From Actinomycetota bacterium (GTDB lineage: Bacteria > Actinomycetota > Actinomycetes > Nanopelagicales > Nanopelagicaceae), in the NCBI GenBank assembly GCA_009699205.1, contig WLOP01000010.1, positions 1 to 54,371 of the forward strand: a stretch of 54,371 bases of DNA, in the 5' to 3' direction. The notes under the pieces are model-generated. The model saw only the letters and a program-made list of their open reading frames with translations. It did no database searches and had not been told where the DNA came from. The position numbers and the translations under genes are program-made. Shown here in pieces: positions 30,320-39,378 of the stretch (positions within the stretch are counted from its first letter, which is position 1; each line of letters begins with the position of its first letter).

Positions 30320-30922
30320 TCAGCCTTTGGCGCGTTGTAGAGCCGGGAGAATCGACTCCCAGATGCGCTCTACCTCCCGCAATAGCTCCTCTTGCGTACC
30401 ATTATTTGTAATGACCAAATCTGCGATAGCTGCTCGTTCCTCAGCCGTGGCTTGCGAGGCGATACGGCTATCGATTTCATTCGAACTCATGCCACGCGCT
30501 CGTAAGCGTTCGTATCGGATGGAAATTTCACATTCAACGCTGATGATGAAATCGAAAAGTCCTTCTGCTCTACTTTCGACCAGCAAAGGAATCTCGTAAA
30601 CCAGAACTTCTTCGCCATGAAGAGCATCGACTGCTTGCAGAAATTGAGAACGTACGATCGGATGGATAATTGATTCGAGTTTGCGGCGAGCCGTGGCATC
30701 TGCAAATACTCGCTCTGCCAAGACTCTTCGATCTATGGCTCCATTACTCAATACTGAATCTCCAAAAAACGATACGACTTGGTCAAATCCATCGGTGCCT
30801 CGGTCTATAGATTCGCGGGCTAACTGATCGGCATCGACCACTACTGCACCTAATCTTGCAAAGAGTTCTCCGACCATAGATTTACCACTGCCGATACCTC
30901 CGGTAAGACCAACAACCACCAT
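30320..30922 (-). CDS. coaE: Dephospho-CoA kinase
   Basis: A 200-residue kinase for the last step of coenzyme A synthesis. The P-loop is GLTGGIGSGKSMVGELFARLGA. DADQLARESIDRGTDG, HPIVRSQFLQA, VYEIPLLVESRAEGLFDFIISVECE and ATAEERAAIADLVITNNGTQEEL are typical family blocks. Normal length. A TAAAGT -10 lies seven bases before the ATG with no Shine-Dalgarno. It lies between rpsA, whose terminator comes just before it, and uvrB, a common actinobacterial order. Confidence 0.95.
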   Translation of the reverse strand: MVVVGLTGGIGSGKSMVGELFARLGAVVVDADQLARESIDRGTDGFDQVVSFFGDSVLSNGAIDRRVLAERVFADATARRKLESIIHPIVRSQFLQAVDALHGEEVLVYEIPLLVESRAEGLFDFIISVECEISIRYERLRARGMSSNEIDSRIASQATAEERAAIADLVITNNGTQEELLREVERIWESILPALQRAKG

Positions 30923-30929
30923 GGTGAGG

Positions 30930-30935
30930 ACTTTA
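30930..30935 (-). promoter_or_regulatory. -10 element of a leaderless coaE promoter
   Basis: TAAAGT, seven bases, then the coaE ATG at 30922. It lies directly after the rpsA terminator, so coaE does not depend on rpsA read-through. Confidence 0.5.
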
Positions 30936-30946
30936 CTCGCTGAGAA

Positions 30947-30984
30947 TGAAAAACCGCCTCTTGCAACATCTGCAGAGGCGGTTT
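30947..30984 (-). terminator. Rho-independent terminator of rpsA
   Basis: A perfect 10-bp stem (AAACCGCCTC at 30951-30960 with GAGGCGGTTT at 30975-30984) and a 14-base loop. On the minus strand the stem is followed by a run of five T. It lies 18 bases downstream of the rpsA stop. Confidence 0.85.
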
Positions 30985-31002
30985 CTCGTTAACTTTCTCG
31001 TG

Positions 31003-32370
31003 TTATTCGGCTACTTCTACGACGCTCTCATCTGGAGCAACCGTTGCGGCAGCAGCATCAGCAGCTTGCGCTGTCTCCTTCTGCTTCTTATGTGCGATGA
31101 AGCGAGTCTGCGCTTCAGCATACTGACGTTCCCACTCTTCGCGCTGAGTTTCGTATCCTGGTTTCCATTCTTGGGAATCAGCATCGAATCCTTCTGGATA
31201 GATGAAGTTGCCCTCAGCATCGTAGCGCGCAGCCATTCCGTATTGAGTGGGATCGAAAGCTTCAATCTCGACCTCATGTCCTTCATTGGCTTGCTTAAGA
31301 GAGAGCGAAATACGACGACGTTCAAGATCGATGTCGATAATCTTCACAAAGAGTTCATCATCAACTTGAACTACTTGCTCAGGAATCTCCACGTGGCGCT
31401 CTGCTAATTCGGAAATGTGAACTAACCCTTCGATTCCTTCATGGACGCGGATGAAGGCGCCGAACGGAACGAGTTTAGTTACTTGTCCAGGAACTACCTG
31501 ATTAATTGTGTGTGTGCGAGCAAATGCCTGCCAAGGATCTTCTTGGGTTGCCTTAAGTGAGAGAGAAACACGTTCGCGCTCGAAATCAACTTCGAGAACT
31601 TCAACAGTAACTTCGTCGCCAACTTCAACAACCTCGTTTGGATGATCGATGTGCTTCCAGGAAAGCTCTGAAACGTGGACGAGACCATCAACGCCACCAA
31701 GGTCTACGAAAGCACCAAAATTAACGATTGAAGAAACAACGCCAGTGCGCACCTGGCCCTTTTGGAGCTGGCTAAGGAATGTGGTGCGTGATTCTGATTG
31801 AGTTTGCTCTAGGTAGGCACGTCGAGAAAGAACTACGTTGTTGCGGTTCTTGTCGAGTTCAATAATGCGAGCTTCAACCTGCTTGCCAATATATGGAGTG
31901 AGGTCGCGAACGCGGCGCATCTCAACGAGTGAAGCAGGCAAGAAGCCGCGAAGCCCGATATCAACGATCAAGCCACCCTTAACAACTTCGATGACGGTAC
32001 CGATAACAACTTCGTCGCGCTCTTTCTTGCCTTCGATATCTCCCCATGCGCGTTCGTACTGCGCGCGCTTCTTGGAAAGAATGAGGCGACCTTCTTTATC
32101 TTCCTTCTGAAGAACTAGAGCTTCAACTTTTTCGCCAACTTTAACGATTTCGCTTGGATCTACATCATGGCGAATAGAAAGTTCGCGGGCTGGAATTACG
32201 CCCTCGGTCTTGTATCCAATATCAAGTAATACTTCGTCGCGATCTACTTGTACGACGATGCCTTCAACAAGGTCCCCATCATTGAAATTTCTGATGGTTC
32301 CTTCAATTGCGGCGAGAAAATCTTCGGCTGTTCCAACATCATTGACTGCGATTACTGGTGAGGTGCTCAA
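31003..32370 (-). CDS. rpsA: 30S ribosomal protein S1
   Basis: A 455-residue S1 with four S1 RNA-binding repeats at about residues 35-105, 122-190, 207-277 and 294-364, for example GDLVEGIVVQVDRDEVLLDIGYKTEG and GQVRTGVVSSIVNFGAFVDLGGVDGLVHVSELSW. An acidic/alanine-rich tail follows. Four-repeat S1 is usual in actinobacteria, shorter than the six-repeat enterobacterial form. The start is TTG with GGAG five bases upstream. A TTG start on so highly expressed a gene is worth noting. Promoter proposed at 32413-32442; strong terminator after the stop. Confidence 0.95.
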   Translation of the reverse strand: MSTSPVIAVNDVGTAEDFLAAIEGTIRNFNDGDLVEGIVVQVDRDEVLLDIGYKTEGVIPARELSIRHDVDPSEIVKVGEKVEALVLQKEDKEGRLILSKKRAQYERAWGDIEGKKERDEVVIGTVIEVVKGGLIVDIGLRGFLPASLVEMRRVRDLTPYIGKQVEARIIELDKNRNNVVLSRRAYLEQTQSESRTTFLSQLQKGQVRTGVVSSIVNFGAFVDLGGVDGLVHVSELSWKHIDHPNEVVEVGDEVTVEVLEVDFERERVSLSLKATQEDPWQAFARTHTINQVVPGQVTKLVPFGAFIRVHEGIEGLVHISELAERHVEIPEQVVQVDDELFVKIIDIDLERRRISLSLKQANEGHEVEIEAFDPTQYGMAARYDAEGNFIYPEGFDADSQEWKPGYETQREEWERQYAEAQTRFIAHKKQKETAQAADAAAATVAPDESVVEVAE

Positions 32371-32412
32371 GTTGCTCCGTAGGGATAGAAAGTAGTAGGG
32401 ATAGGGCGGCTA

Positions 32413-32442
32413 AGGGTACGGTTTTTGCCTATCTGCGGTCAA
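32413..32442 (-). promoter_or_regulatory. rpsA promoter
   Basis: On the minus strand: -35 TTGACC (32442-32437), 18-base spacer, -10 TACCCT (32418-32413). Leader of about 36 bases to the TTG start. Confidence 0.55.
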
Positions 32443-32453
32443 TTTCGGGCAGG

Positions 32454-32459
32454 TACACT
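32454..32459 (+). promoter_or_regulatory. -10 element upstream of the MFS gene
   Basis: TACACT, eight bases, then the ATG at 32468, with no Shine-Dalgarno. It is a near-leaderless arrangement and lies back to back with the rpsA promoter. Confidence 0.4.
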
Positions 32460-32467
32460 TAGCTCTC

Positions 32468-33661
32468 ATGAAAAGTTACCGTGACCTTTTACGCGTTCGA
32501 CACGTGAAAACTCTCATATTGGCTGCTTTCCCCGCTCGAATTGCCTATGGCATGGTTTCCCTTGCAATCTTCTTTAAAGCAACTCACGAGACGAATTCCA
32601 TCCCTACCGCTGGCCTTGCCATTGGGCTCAACGGATTGGCGGGCGCTTTAACTTCTGGCATTAGAGGTTCGCTCATAGATCACTACGGACAGAAATGGCC
32701 GCTGCGAGTCTTAGTGCCAGGGTATGCGCTAATGCTCGTAATATTAAATTTCGCTCATTCCTCGATACTCATTCTTGCGCTCGCTTTTATTCTTGGGCTA
32801 AGTGCGCCCCCCATTAATTTATCTATTCGCCCGCTCTGGAAATCTCTACTAGCTCCAGAGCAGTTGCGAACCGCTTACGCACTAGATACAGCAATTATTA
32901 GTGCAGCAGGAGTAATCGGACCGATTGTTGCAACGACGTTGGCGCTCTCATCGCATCCAGAAAGCGCTCTCCTGCTCTGCTCGTTTCTCATTGCACTTGG
33001 CGGAGGTTGCCTTGCTCTCACTCACGTATCGCGCACATGGAATCCAGAGAAACGTATAAAGGAAGAAGCCCCGCTTTGGCGCCATCCAGCAATGCGACTT
33101 TTGGCTCTCGAAGGTTGTTTTATTGGTTTCGGTTGGGGTGCATTCGGAGTTGCGGTTCCAGCCTTTGCAACTTTGGAAAATCTCCCCCATCGCACCGCAT
33201 GGGTTTTATCCACGATGGGAATTTTCAATATTGCTGGAGGCTTACTCGGTGGTTTAGCTTCAAAGAAAAGATCATCACTTGTAGTTTTTAAACGCACTTA
33301 CATCATCTGGCTTATCTCATCGCTCCCATTGGCATTCACCTATCCTGGGTGGAGCATGGTTCTAGTAGGCGCAGCTCTAGGACTTTCCGGTGGCGCACTT
33401 CAAGTTTTCTATTGGGAAGTTATGGAAGCAGTGAGACCTCGAGGAAGTGCTACAGGTTCCTTGGGATGGTTATGGACCGTTGAAGGTTCTTTCGCATCTT
33501 TTGGCGCTGCAGTGGGTGGTTGGATCTCGCAAGCAATTTCGCCACGCGTATGTTTAGGGATCACTACCCTCTCCACTATTTGTGGGCTAGTGATTCTTTC
33601 AATCGGCACTCCGAGATTGAGCGCGGCCGATAAACCCCCTGCGAAGGAAAATGCGCCTTAA
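32468..33661 (+). CDS. MFS-type membrane transporter
   Basis: A 397-residue protein with about 12 hydrophobic segments and the typical six-plus-six MFS pattern. A short charged start (MKSYRDLLRVRHVKTLILAA) leads into helix 1. The loop after helix 2 has GIRGSLIDHYGQKWPLRVL, a variant of the MFS motif A. The interdomain loop is LTHVSRTWNPEKRIKEEAPLWRHPAM. Substrate unknown; drug or metabolite efflux is common in this family. It stands alone, divergent from rpsA, and its stop overlaps the polA stop by four bases. Confidence 0.8.
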   Translation: MKSYRDLLRVRHVKTLILAAFPARIAYGMVSLAIFFKATHETNSIPTAGLAIGLNGLAGALTSGIRGSLIDHYGQKWPLRVLVPGYALMLVILNFAHSSILILALAFILGLSAPPINLSIRPLWKSLLAPEQLRTAYALDTAIISAAGVIGPIVATTLALSSHPESALLLCSFLIALGGGCLALTHVSRTWNPEKRIKEEAPLWRHPAMRLLALEGCFIGFGWGAFGVAVPAFATLENLPHRTAWVLSTMGIFNIAGGLLGGLASKKRSSLVVFKRTYIIWLISSLPLAFTYPGWSMVLVGAALGLSGGALQVFYWEVMEAVRPRGSATGSLGWLWTVEGSFASFGAAVGGWISQAISPRVCLGITTLSTICGLVILSIGTPRLSAADKPPAKENAP

Positions 33662-36234
33662 TGCGCCGCTTCATTCCAACTCACACCCACCCCGATATTT
33701 ACAGCCAATGGAGCATCGAGCGGGAATGCTTTACCCATCTGTAAGCGGACGATTTCAGTAAGTTCATTCTCTTCACTCGTTGCAACTTCGAAAATCAATT
33801 CATCGTGAACTTGCAAAAGTAAACGAGATTTAAGATCTGCAGAGACAATTGCCTTTTCTACATTGAGCATTGCGACTTTGATGATATCTGCAGCGGAACC
33901 TTGGATAGGCGCATTAAGCGCCATTCTTTCGGCTACTTCTCTACGCTGACGGTTGTCATGATTAAGGTCGGGTAGATATCGTCGTCGCCCCATAATGGTC
34001 TGGGTGTAGCCAACTTTTCGAGCTTGCTCAACAACACTCTGCAAATAATCGCGAATTCCGCCAAAGCGTTCAAAATACTTATCCATTAACCCTTGAGCTT
34101 CACCAGGACTAATCGAAAGTTGGGCCGAAAGCCCAAAAGAAGAGAGTCCATAAGCTAACCCATATGACATCGCTTTAATCTGACGGCGCATCTCTGGAGT
34201 AACTCCTGATGGTTGAACGCCAAATACTTGCGAGGCAACTGTCGAATGTAAATCCTCCCCTGCGGCAAATGCTTCGAGAAGATGGGAATCGTGAGATAGA
34301 TGAGCCATAATGCGCATTTCGATTTGGCTGTAATCAGCAGTTAATAGAGATTGATACTCCTTTGCCGGGACAAAGCACTCTCGAATCTTGCGCCCTTCAT
34401 CCGTTCGAACCGGGATATTCTGCAAATTTGGTCCAGTGGATGACAAGCGACCAGTCGCAGCAACTGTCTGCTGAAAATGCGTGTGAATTCGATTATCTGA
34501 ACTAACTTCAACCAGTAATCCATCAATAGTAGTACGGAGTTTATTTGTCTCACGGATTCGCAAAAGATGTTTAAGTATCGGATGCTCAGTTTTTGCCCAA
34601 AGCCAATCGAGTGATTCGGCATCTGTCGTGTAACCGGTCTTGATCTTCTTGGTTTTAGGAAGATTGAGCTCATCAAATAGAACAACCTGCAATTGCTTAG
34701 GCGAAGCAACATTGAATTCATGGCCTGCGCAGTCATGAGCACTGCGGGTTTCACGTTCAACTTCACCTACAAAGAAAAGCTGCAATTTCTCGAGGGCAAG
34801 ACGATCGACGGCAATGCCCCTACGTTCCATTCTGGAAAGCAGGCGCGAGATAGGCAGCTCCAGATTCTCGTATAAATCAAGAACCATACGCTCCTTCATC
34901 TCCTTGCTTAAAGATTTCTCAAGTGCAAAAAGAATCCTCGCGCAATAAAGTAGATCGAGATTTGGTGGCGCAGAGGAATCCACCCAACGCTCGACAAGAT
35001 CGTTTAATTCCTGAGTGCGCGAGCCAGGATTTACCACATAGGCTGCCAACGAAGTATCGAATACCACGCCATCGAGTTCAGTAACCCGAGTAAGCGATTT
35101 ACTATCGTGGAGTATTTTGGGGAGCTTGGGGTTGATTGCCCAATCCCCCATGGCGCCAGAATGCACTACGTAGACCTCTGCCTCCGATAAGGCCACTGCG
35201 TATTTATGTAGCTTCTCGTTTTCGATTTCATAAGCAATCGCTATCGTGCCAACGTGGTTTGCGAGAATTTTCTGTAGTTCTTCTGGAGTTTTAACATCTT
35301 CGCTCTCATCGAAACCAAATAGCGCTAACGGTTCAGGCTCGGGTGACCCTTGAGAGCCATCTGCAAATAGGGGCTTTGTCCGATCAAATAAAGTTCTAAA
35401 TTCAAGTTTATCGAAGAGCGGCGAAATCTTCTCTGAATTCGCGCCATCCCACTGAAGTGATTCAATATCAAAGTCAATCGGTACATCGTGCAACAGTTGG
35501 GTCAACTCTCTATTGCGTTGGATGATCTCGATATTGGCACGTAACGATTCGCCAACTTTTCCCGAAATTTCGCCACACTTTTCAATGAGGTTGCTTAGGG
35601 AACCATACTCAACCACCCATTTAGCTGCCGTCTTTTCTCCGACGCCAGGCACCGAAGGCAAATTGTCGCTAGGGTCTCCGCGCAAAGCTGCAAAATCCGG
35701 ATAGTTCGCAGGATGCATTCCATATTTTTCAAACACTGCGTCGGGGGTCATATGAGCCAGTTCCGACACCCCGCGTTTAGGATAGAGCACAGTAATTTTC
35801 TCGGTAACGAGTTGGAACGTATCTCTATCTCCTGAACAAATCATTACTTCGAAATTAGATAGTGCGGCTCTAGAAGAGATTGTCGCCAAAATGTCATCGG
35901 CTTCATACCCTTCGAGCTCAAATTGAGATATCCCAAAAGCGCTCACTAATTCATGAAGGTAACTCATCTGTGAGCGAAATTCATCCGGAGTTTTTGCTCG
36001 ATTGGCCTTGTACTCTGGGAATTTCTCGCTTCTGAAAGTTTTGCGGGATACATCAAAGGCAACTGCCACATGGGTGGGCTTTTGCTCCTTGAGTAAGGAG
36101 ATCAACATCGTGGCAAAGCCATATATCGCGTTGGTGTGCTGCCCATTGGCGGTGGTGAAATTCTCCGCTGGTAATGCGTGGAAAGCTCTGTAAGCCATGG
36201 AATGACCATCAATAAGTAATAATCGCGAGGCCAT
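33658..36234 (-). CDS. polA: DNA polymerase I
   Basis: An 858-residue PolA: a 5'-nuclease domain (residues 1-290; LLLIDGHSMAYRAFHALP, YEADDILATI, GDRDTFQLV, ALRGDPSDNLPSVPGVGEKTA), a 3'-5' exonuclease-like domain and a family A polymerase. The polymerase shows LLTADYSQIEMRIMAHLSHD, RRQIKAMSYGLAYGLSSFGL (O-helix) and LLQVHDELIFEV. The middle domain lacks the acidic residues of a working proofreader: the first motif reads AIAYEIENE and there is no Tyr-x3-Asp motif. The start at 36234 (MASRLLLIDGH) is preferred over the ATG at 36243, because TAGAAT lies seven bases before it. Confidence 0.94.
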   Translation of the reverse strand: MASRLLLIDGHSMAYRAFHALPAENFTTANGQHTNAIYGFATMLISLLKEQKPTHVAVAFDVSRKTFRSEKFPEYKANRAKTPDEFRSQMSYLHELVSAFGISQFELEGYEADDILATISSRAALSNFEVMICSGDRDTFQLVTEKITVLYPKRGVSELAHMTPDAVFEKYGMHPANYPDFAALRGDPSDNLPSVPGVGEKTAAKWVVEYGSLSNLIEKCGEISGKVGESLRANIEIIQRNRELTQLLHDVPIDFDIESLQWDGANSEKISPLFDKLEFRTLFDRTKPLFADGSQGSPEPEPLALFGFDESEDVKTPEELQKILANHVGTIAIAYEIENEKLHKYAVALSEAEVYVVHSGAMGDWAINPKLPKILHDSKSLTRVTELDGVVFDTSLAAYVVNPGSRTQELNDLVERWVDSSAPPNLDLLYCARILFALEKSLSKEMKERMVLDLYENLELPISRLLSRMERRGIAVDRLALEKLQLFFVGEVERETRSAHDCAGHEFNVASPKQLQVVLFDELNLPKTKKIKTGYTTDAESLDWLWAKTEHPILKHLLRIRETNKLRTTIDGLLVEVSSDNRIHTHFQQTVAATGRLSSTGPNLQNIPVRTDEGRKIRECFVPAKEYQSLLTADYSQIEMRIMAHLSHDSHLLEAFAAGEDLHSTVASQVFGVQPSGVTPEMRRQIKAMSYGLAYGLSSFGLSAQLSISPGEAQGLMDKYFERFGGIRDYLQSVVEQARKVGYTQTIMGRRRYLPDLNHDNRQRREVAERMALNAPIQGSAADIIKVAMLNVEKAIVSADLKSRLLLQVHDELIFEVATSEENELTEIVRLQMGKAFPLDAPLAVNIGVGVSWNEAAH

Positions 36235-36241
36235 GGGCAGC

Positions 36242-36247
36242 ATTCTA
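36242..36247 (-). promoter_or_regulatory. -10 element of a leaderless polA promoter
   Basis: TAGAAT, seven bases, then the ATG at 36234. An upstream in-frame ATG (36243) overlaps this hexamer and would not be on a leaderless transcript. Confidence 0.55.
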
Positions 36248-36258
36248 TGTCCGCAAGA

Positions 36259-36264
36259 TAGGAT
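36259..36264 (+). promoter_or_regulatory. -10 element upstream of the thioesterase gene
   Basis: TAGGAT, eight bases, then the ATG at 36273. Only 11 bases separate it from the opposing polA -10, so the two promoters cannot have independent -35 regions. Confidence 0.5.
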
Positions 36265-36272
36265 GTGTGCTT

Positions 36273-36686
36273 ATGAACGAGAAAACCGATTTCCTAGAGA
36301 TTTTGCGCGAACGTGGAAGTGGCGCCCTAGATAAGAAAATGGGCATTGAGATTGTTGAAGCGAGCCCACAACGCCTCGTCGCGACAATGCCTGTCGAAGG
36401 CAATACCCAACCTTTAGGACTTCTTCACGGTGGAGCTAGCGTGGTACTTGCCGAAAGCCTGGGCTCGATTGGAACGCAACTTCATGCCGGTCCTGAGAGA
36501 AGAATCGTAGGCGTTGACATCAACGCTACTCATCATAAATCTGCAACAGAGGGCGTGGTTACAGGCGTCGCTACAGCGATTTCACTTGGAAAGACGATGT
36601 GTAGTTATGAAATCGTCATTACCAATGACAAAGGTGAGCGAACTTGCACCGCCCGCATCACCTGTCTCATTCTTGCGCAACGCTAG
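36273..36686 (+). CDS. PaaI/YdiI-like hotdog-fold thioesterase
   Basis: A 137-residue single hotdog-domain protein. MGIEIVEASPQRLVATMPVEGNTQPLGLLHGGASVVLAESLGSIG contains the HGG motif and the catalytic acidic residue (AES) of the PaaI/1,4-dihydroxy-2-naphthoyl-CoA thioesterase group. VGVDINATHHKSATEGVVTGVA follows. It hydrolyses an acyl- or aryl-CoA thioester; the substrate cannot be fixed from sequence, and menaquinone synthesis is one option. A GTG two codons upstream (36267) is an alternative start. It ends three bases before the convergent livF stop, with no terminator. Confidence 0.85.
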   Translation: MNEKTDFLEILRERGSGALDKKMGIEIVEASPQRLVATMPVEGNTQPLGLLHGGASVVLAESLGSIGTQLHAGPERRIVGVDINATHHKSATEGVVTGVATAISLGKTMCSYEIVITNDKGERTCTARITCLILAQR

Positions 36687-36689
36687 GGA

Positions 36690-37403
36690 CTAACCTCCGA
36701 GATAAGCCTTAGTAACGGCTTCATCCTTAGCAAGATCCGAAGCATTCCCGCTCATCTTGATTAACCCTGATTCCAGAACATAAGCGCGATCGGCAACTTC
36801 TAAAGCCGCAGCAGCATTCTGTTCAATCAACAAGATGGTAATTCCTTGTTGGCGAATTTTGATAATGGTTTCAAAAATCATATCTACAAGTACTGGTGCT
36901 AAGCCCATCGAAGGTTCATCGAGTAAGAGTAATTTCGGAGCGCCCATCATCGCACGTGCAACAGCGAGCATCTGCTGCTCGCCACCAGACATGGTTCCGC
37001 CCTTTTGCTCATAGCGTTCACGTAACCGTGGAAAGAGATCCAAAACTCTTTCACGATCGGCTTCGATTCCTTCTTTATCATTTCGCAAAAAAGCACCGAG
37101 ATCCAAATTTTCACGGACTGACATGCGAGGAAAAATGCGTCGACCTTCAGGTGACTGGCAAAGGCCCTTTGCAACGATTTCATGGCCATGCTTGCCATCA
37201 ATTCGTTCGCCCTGGAAAGTAATAGTTCCTGACTTAGGCTTGAGCAATCCAGAAATCGTGCGGAGGGTTGTCGATTTTCCAGCACCATTAGAACCAATGA
37301 GAGTAACAATCTCACCTTCATTAACGGTGAGTGATACTCCTTTCACAGCAAGAATCGAACCGTAAGCCACTTGCAGATCTTTAACTTCAAGAAGAGCGCT
37401 CAT
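36690..37403 (-). CDS. livF: Branched-chain amino-acid-type ABC transporter ATPase LivF
   Basis: A 237-residue ABC ATPase of the LivF group: Walker A LIGSNGAGKSTTLRT, Q-loop LCQSPEGRRIFPRMSV, signature GTMSGGEQQMLAVARAMM, Walker B PKLLLLDEPSMGLAPVLVD and switch His replaced by the LivF-type LLIEQNAAAAL. One of two ATPases powering the importer. Its ATG overlaps the livG stop (ATGA). Last gene of the liv operon. Confidence 0.93.
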   Translation of the reverse strand: MSALLEVKDLQVAYGSILAVKGVSLTVNEGEIVTLIGSNGAGKSTTLRTISGLLKPKSGTITFQGERIDGKHGHEIVAKGLCQSPEGRRIFPRMSVRENLDLGAFLRNDKEGIEADRERVLDLFPRLRERYEQKGGTMSGGEQQMLAVARAMMGAPKLLLLDEPSMGLAPVLVDMIFETIIKIRQQGITILLIEQNAAAALEVADRAYVLESGLIKMSGNASDLAKDEAVTKAYLGG

Positions 37404-38179
37404 GCCTTCTCTCCCTTTGCTTTGCCGAGGTATGCCTCGATCACTCGTTGGTTGGCTTTAATCTCTGCTGGCGTGCCTTCGGCAATCTTTTCGCCTTGAT
37501 CGAGGACTGTTACTCGTTCAGAGACGGACATGACCACACTCATGTCATGCTCAATGAGCAGAATCGAAACCTTCTTCTCGTCGCGCACTCTATAAACGAA
37601 ATCAATGAATGTTTTTGACTCTTGCGGGTTCATACCTGCAGTTGGTTCGTCAAGTAAGAGAACTTTAGGTTTAAGAGCTAGAGCTCTGGCAACTTCAAGG
37701 CGTCGCTGATCTCCGTAAGAAAGGTTCCGAGCATATTCCCCGGCCCATTTGCCTACGCCCACGAAGTTAAGAAGCTCACGTGCTTTCTCGTGCGCATCCT
37801 TTTCTTCGCGACGTTGGCGGGGAGTTCCAAAGATTGTTGCCAAGATTCCGGACTTCAAATGAGAATGCATAGCAACCATGACATTCTCTTCAGCGGTCAT
37901 AAGACCAAAAAGGCGAATGTTTTGGAAGGTACGAGCTAGTCCACCTTGAGCAATCTTGTGCGGTGGGGTGGCAGTAATATCTCGCCCCTCAAAATGAACA
38001 AATCCACTTGTGGGCTTGTATAGACCAGTGAGAACATTAAAGAAAGTTGTCTTACCCGCTCCGTTAGGTCCGATGAGACTCACAATCTTTCCTTCAGGAA
38101 TGTCAAAGGAAACATTGTTTACCGCGGTGAGACCACCAAATTTAACAGTGATATTTTCAGCGTTCAATGGTGCACTCAT
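37400..38179 (-). CDS. livG: Branched-chain amino-acid-type ABC transporter ATPase LivG
   Basis: A 259-residue ABC ATPase of the LivG group: Walker A LIGPNGAGKTTFFNVLTGLY, GGLARTFQNIRLFGLMTAEENV (LivG hallmark), signature NLSYGDQRRLEVARAL, Walker B PKVLLLDEPTAGMNP and LLIEHDMSVVMSV. Forms the ATPase pair with LivF. The ATG shares one base with the livM stop (TAATG). Confidence 0.94.
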   Translation of the reverse strand: MSAPLNAENITVKFGGLTAVNNVSFDIPEGKIVSLIGPNGAGKTTFFNVLTGLYKPTSGFVHFEGRDITATPPHKIAQGGLARTFQNIRLFGLMTAEENVMVAMHSHLKSGILATIFGTPRQRREEKDAHEKARELLNFVGVGKWAGEYARNLSYGDQRRLEVARALALKPKVLLLDEPTAGMNPQESKTFIDFVYRVRDEKKVSILLIEHDMSVVMSVSERVTVLDQGEKIAEGTPAEIKANQRVIEAYLGKAKGEKA

Positions 38180-39378
38180 TAGTGATGCCCTTCTAAGTTT
38201 GCGGATGCATCATCGCCTTCATGCAAAATTGCTTTCAATCGTGACTCTGGTATCAAACCTTCGCGTTTAAAGAGCATCATGAAAATCAACACTCCCCCGA
38301 ATAGAACGAAGTTATAAGAAGGGAAATTGATGGATGTACCAAAGGAGGTATTAACGAGATCACCCAGGGCTTGTAAGCCAGTTGAGTTAACCCAGGCAAT
38401 GAGAAGCGCGCCAACCATGACCCCCCAAACGTTACCCATTCCACCAAGAACAACCATTGCTAGCAAAATAATTGAAATCGAGAAGTTGAATCGATCAGCA
38501 AAGACACCATTGACGTGCGTGGCGAATGCAACGCCACCGATACCACCCGTGAAAGCCCCCACAGAATAGGCAGCCAACTTAGTACGCATCAAAGGTACGC
38601 CCATCATGCTCGCGGCTAGTTCATCTTCGCGGATAGCTAACCAAGCGCGGCCGAGGCGCCCCGTACGCAAACGTAGTGAAATGAAAACCATCATGGCGGT
38701 GAGTAGAGCAAAAATAGTGAACTTCCAACTGAAATCGAAAGGTCCAAGAGCTTTTCCCGGTACGCCAATATTGTCTACAGGGGAAATCCCCTTGGTCCCG
38801 TTAGACATATTGAATCCAGCGATGTTTTCGCCATTAGTAAAGATTTGCGGAATGATTTCACCGAAACCTAGAGTGACAAGTGCGAGATAGTCGCTCTTAA
38901 GGCGAAGCGTTGGCGCACCAATAATCACTCCAAAAATCGCGCAGATTACGCCACCGATAAAGATAACTCCCCAGAAAGAAATGTGGATCCCGGGCAATTC
39001 TGGTTTTACCGTACTGAATAAATGGAAGTTCACTTGACGGAAAAACGCCGACATAAACCAACCGGCGCTATATCCCCCGATTGCCCAGAAAGCTACGAAT
39101 CCTAAATCAAGCAATCCGGCATATCCGACCACGATGTTGAGGCCAAGAGCGCAGATAACCCAGACCATCGCTTCATTGAGTTTTGTTGGTGGTAACCAGT
39201 TTTGGAAAACTGTTTGCACGCTGTAAGGAAGGCGGAACATGATGAATGTATAGAAGGTCCACAAAACTACTGCGGCGATAATAAAACCGATCGCCCACGT
39301 TCTTTGGCTTGCTGCAGGCTTAAGGGCCTTACTCTTTTTAGCTTTCTTCTTCAACGCTATCTTGGCCATCTCGCTCAC
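38179..39378 (-). CDS. livM: Branched-chain amino-acid-type ABC transporter permease LivM
   Basis: A 399-residue permease with about ten hydrophobic segments after a lysine-rich cytoplasmic start (ALKKKAKKSKALKP). Family blocks: GLNIVVGYAGLLDLGFVAFWAIGGYSAGW, APTLRLKSDYLALVTLGFGEI, GRLGRAWLAIREDELAASMMGV and AMVVLGGMGNVWGVMVGALLIAWV. The GTG start overlaps the livH stop (GTGA); an ATG at 39369 is an alternative. It pairs with LivH in the membrane. Confidence 0.92.
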   Translation of the reverse strand: MSEMAKIALKKKAKKSKALKPAASQRTWAIGFIIAAVVLWTFYTFIMFRLPYSVQTVFQNWLPPTKLNEAMVWVICALGLNIVVGYAGLLDLGFVAFWAIGGYSAGWFMSAFFRQVNFHLFSTVKPELPGIHISFWGVIFIGGVICAIFGVIIGAPTLRLKSDYLALVTLGFGEIIPQIFTNGENIAGFNMSNGTKGISPVDNIGVPGKALGPFDFSWKFTIFALLTAMMVFISLRLRTGRLGRAWLAIREDELAASMMGVPLMRTKLAAYSVGAFTGGIGGVAFATHVNGVFADRFNFSISIILLAMVVLGGMGNVWGVMVGALLIAWVNSTGLQALGDLVNTSFGTSINFPSYNFVLFGGVLIFMMLFKREGLIPESRLKAILHEGDDASANLEGHH

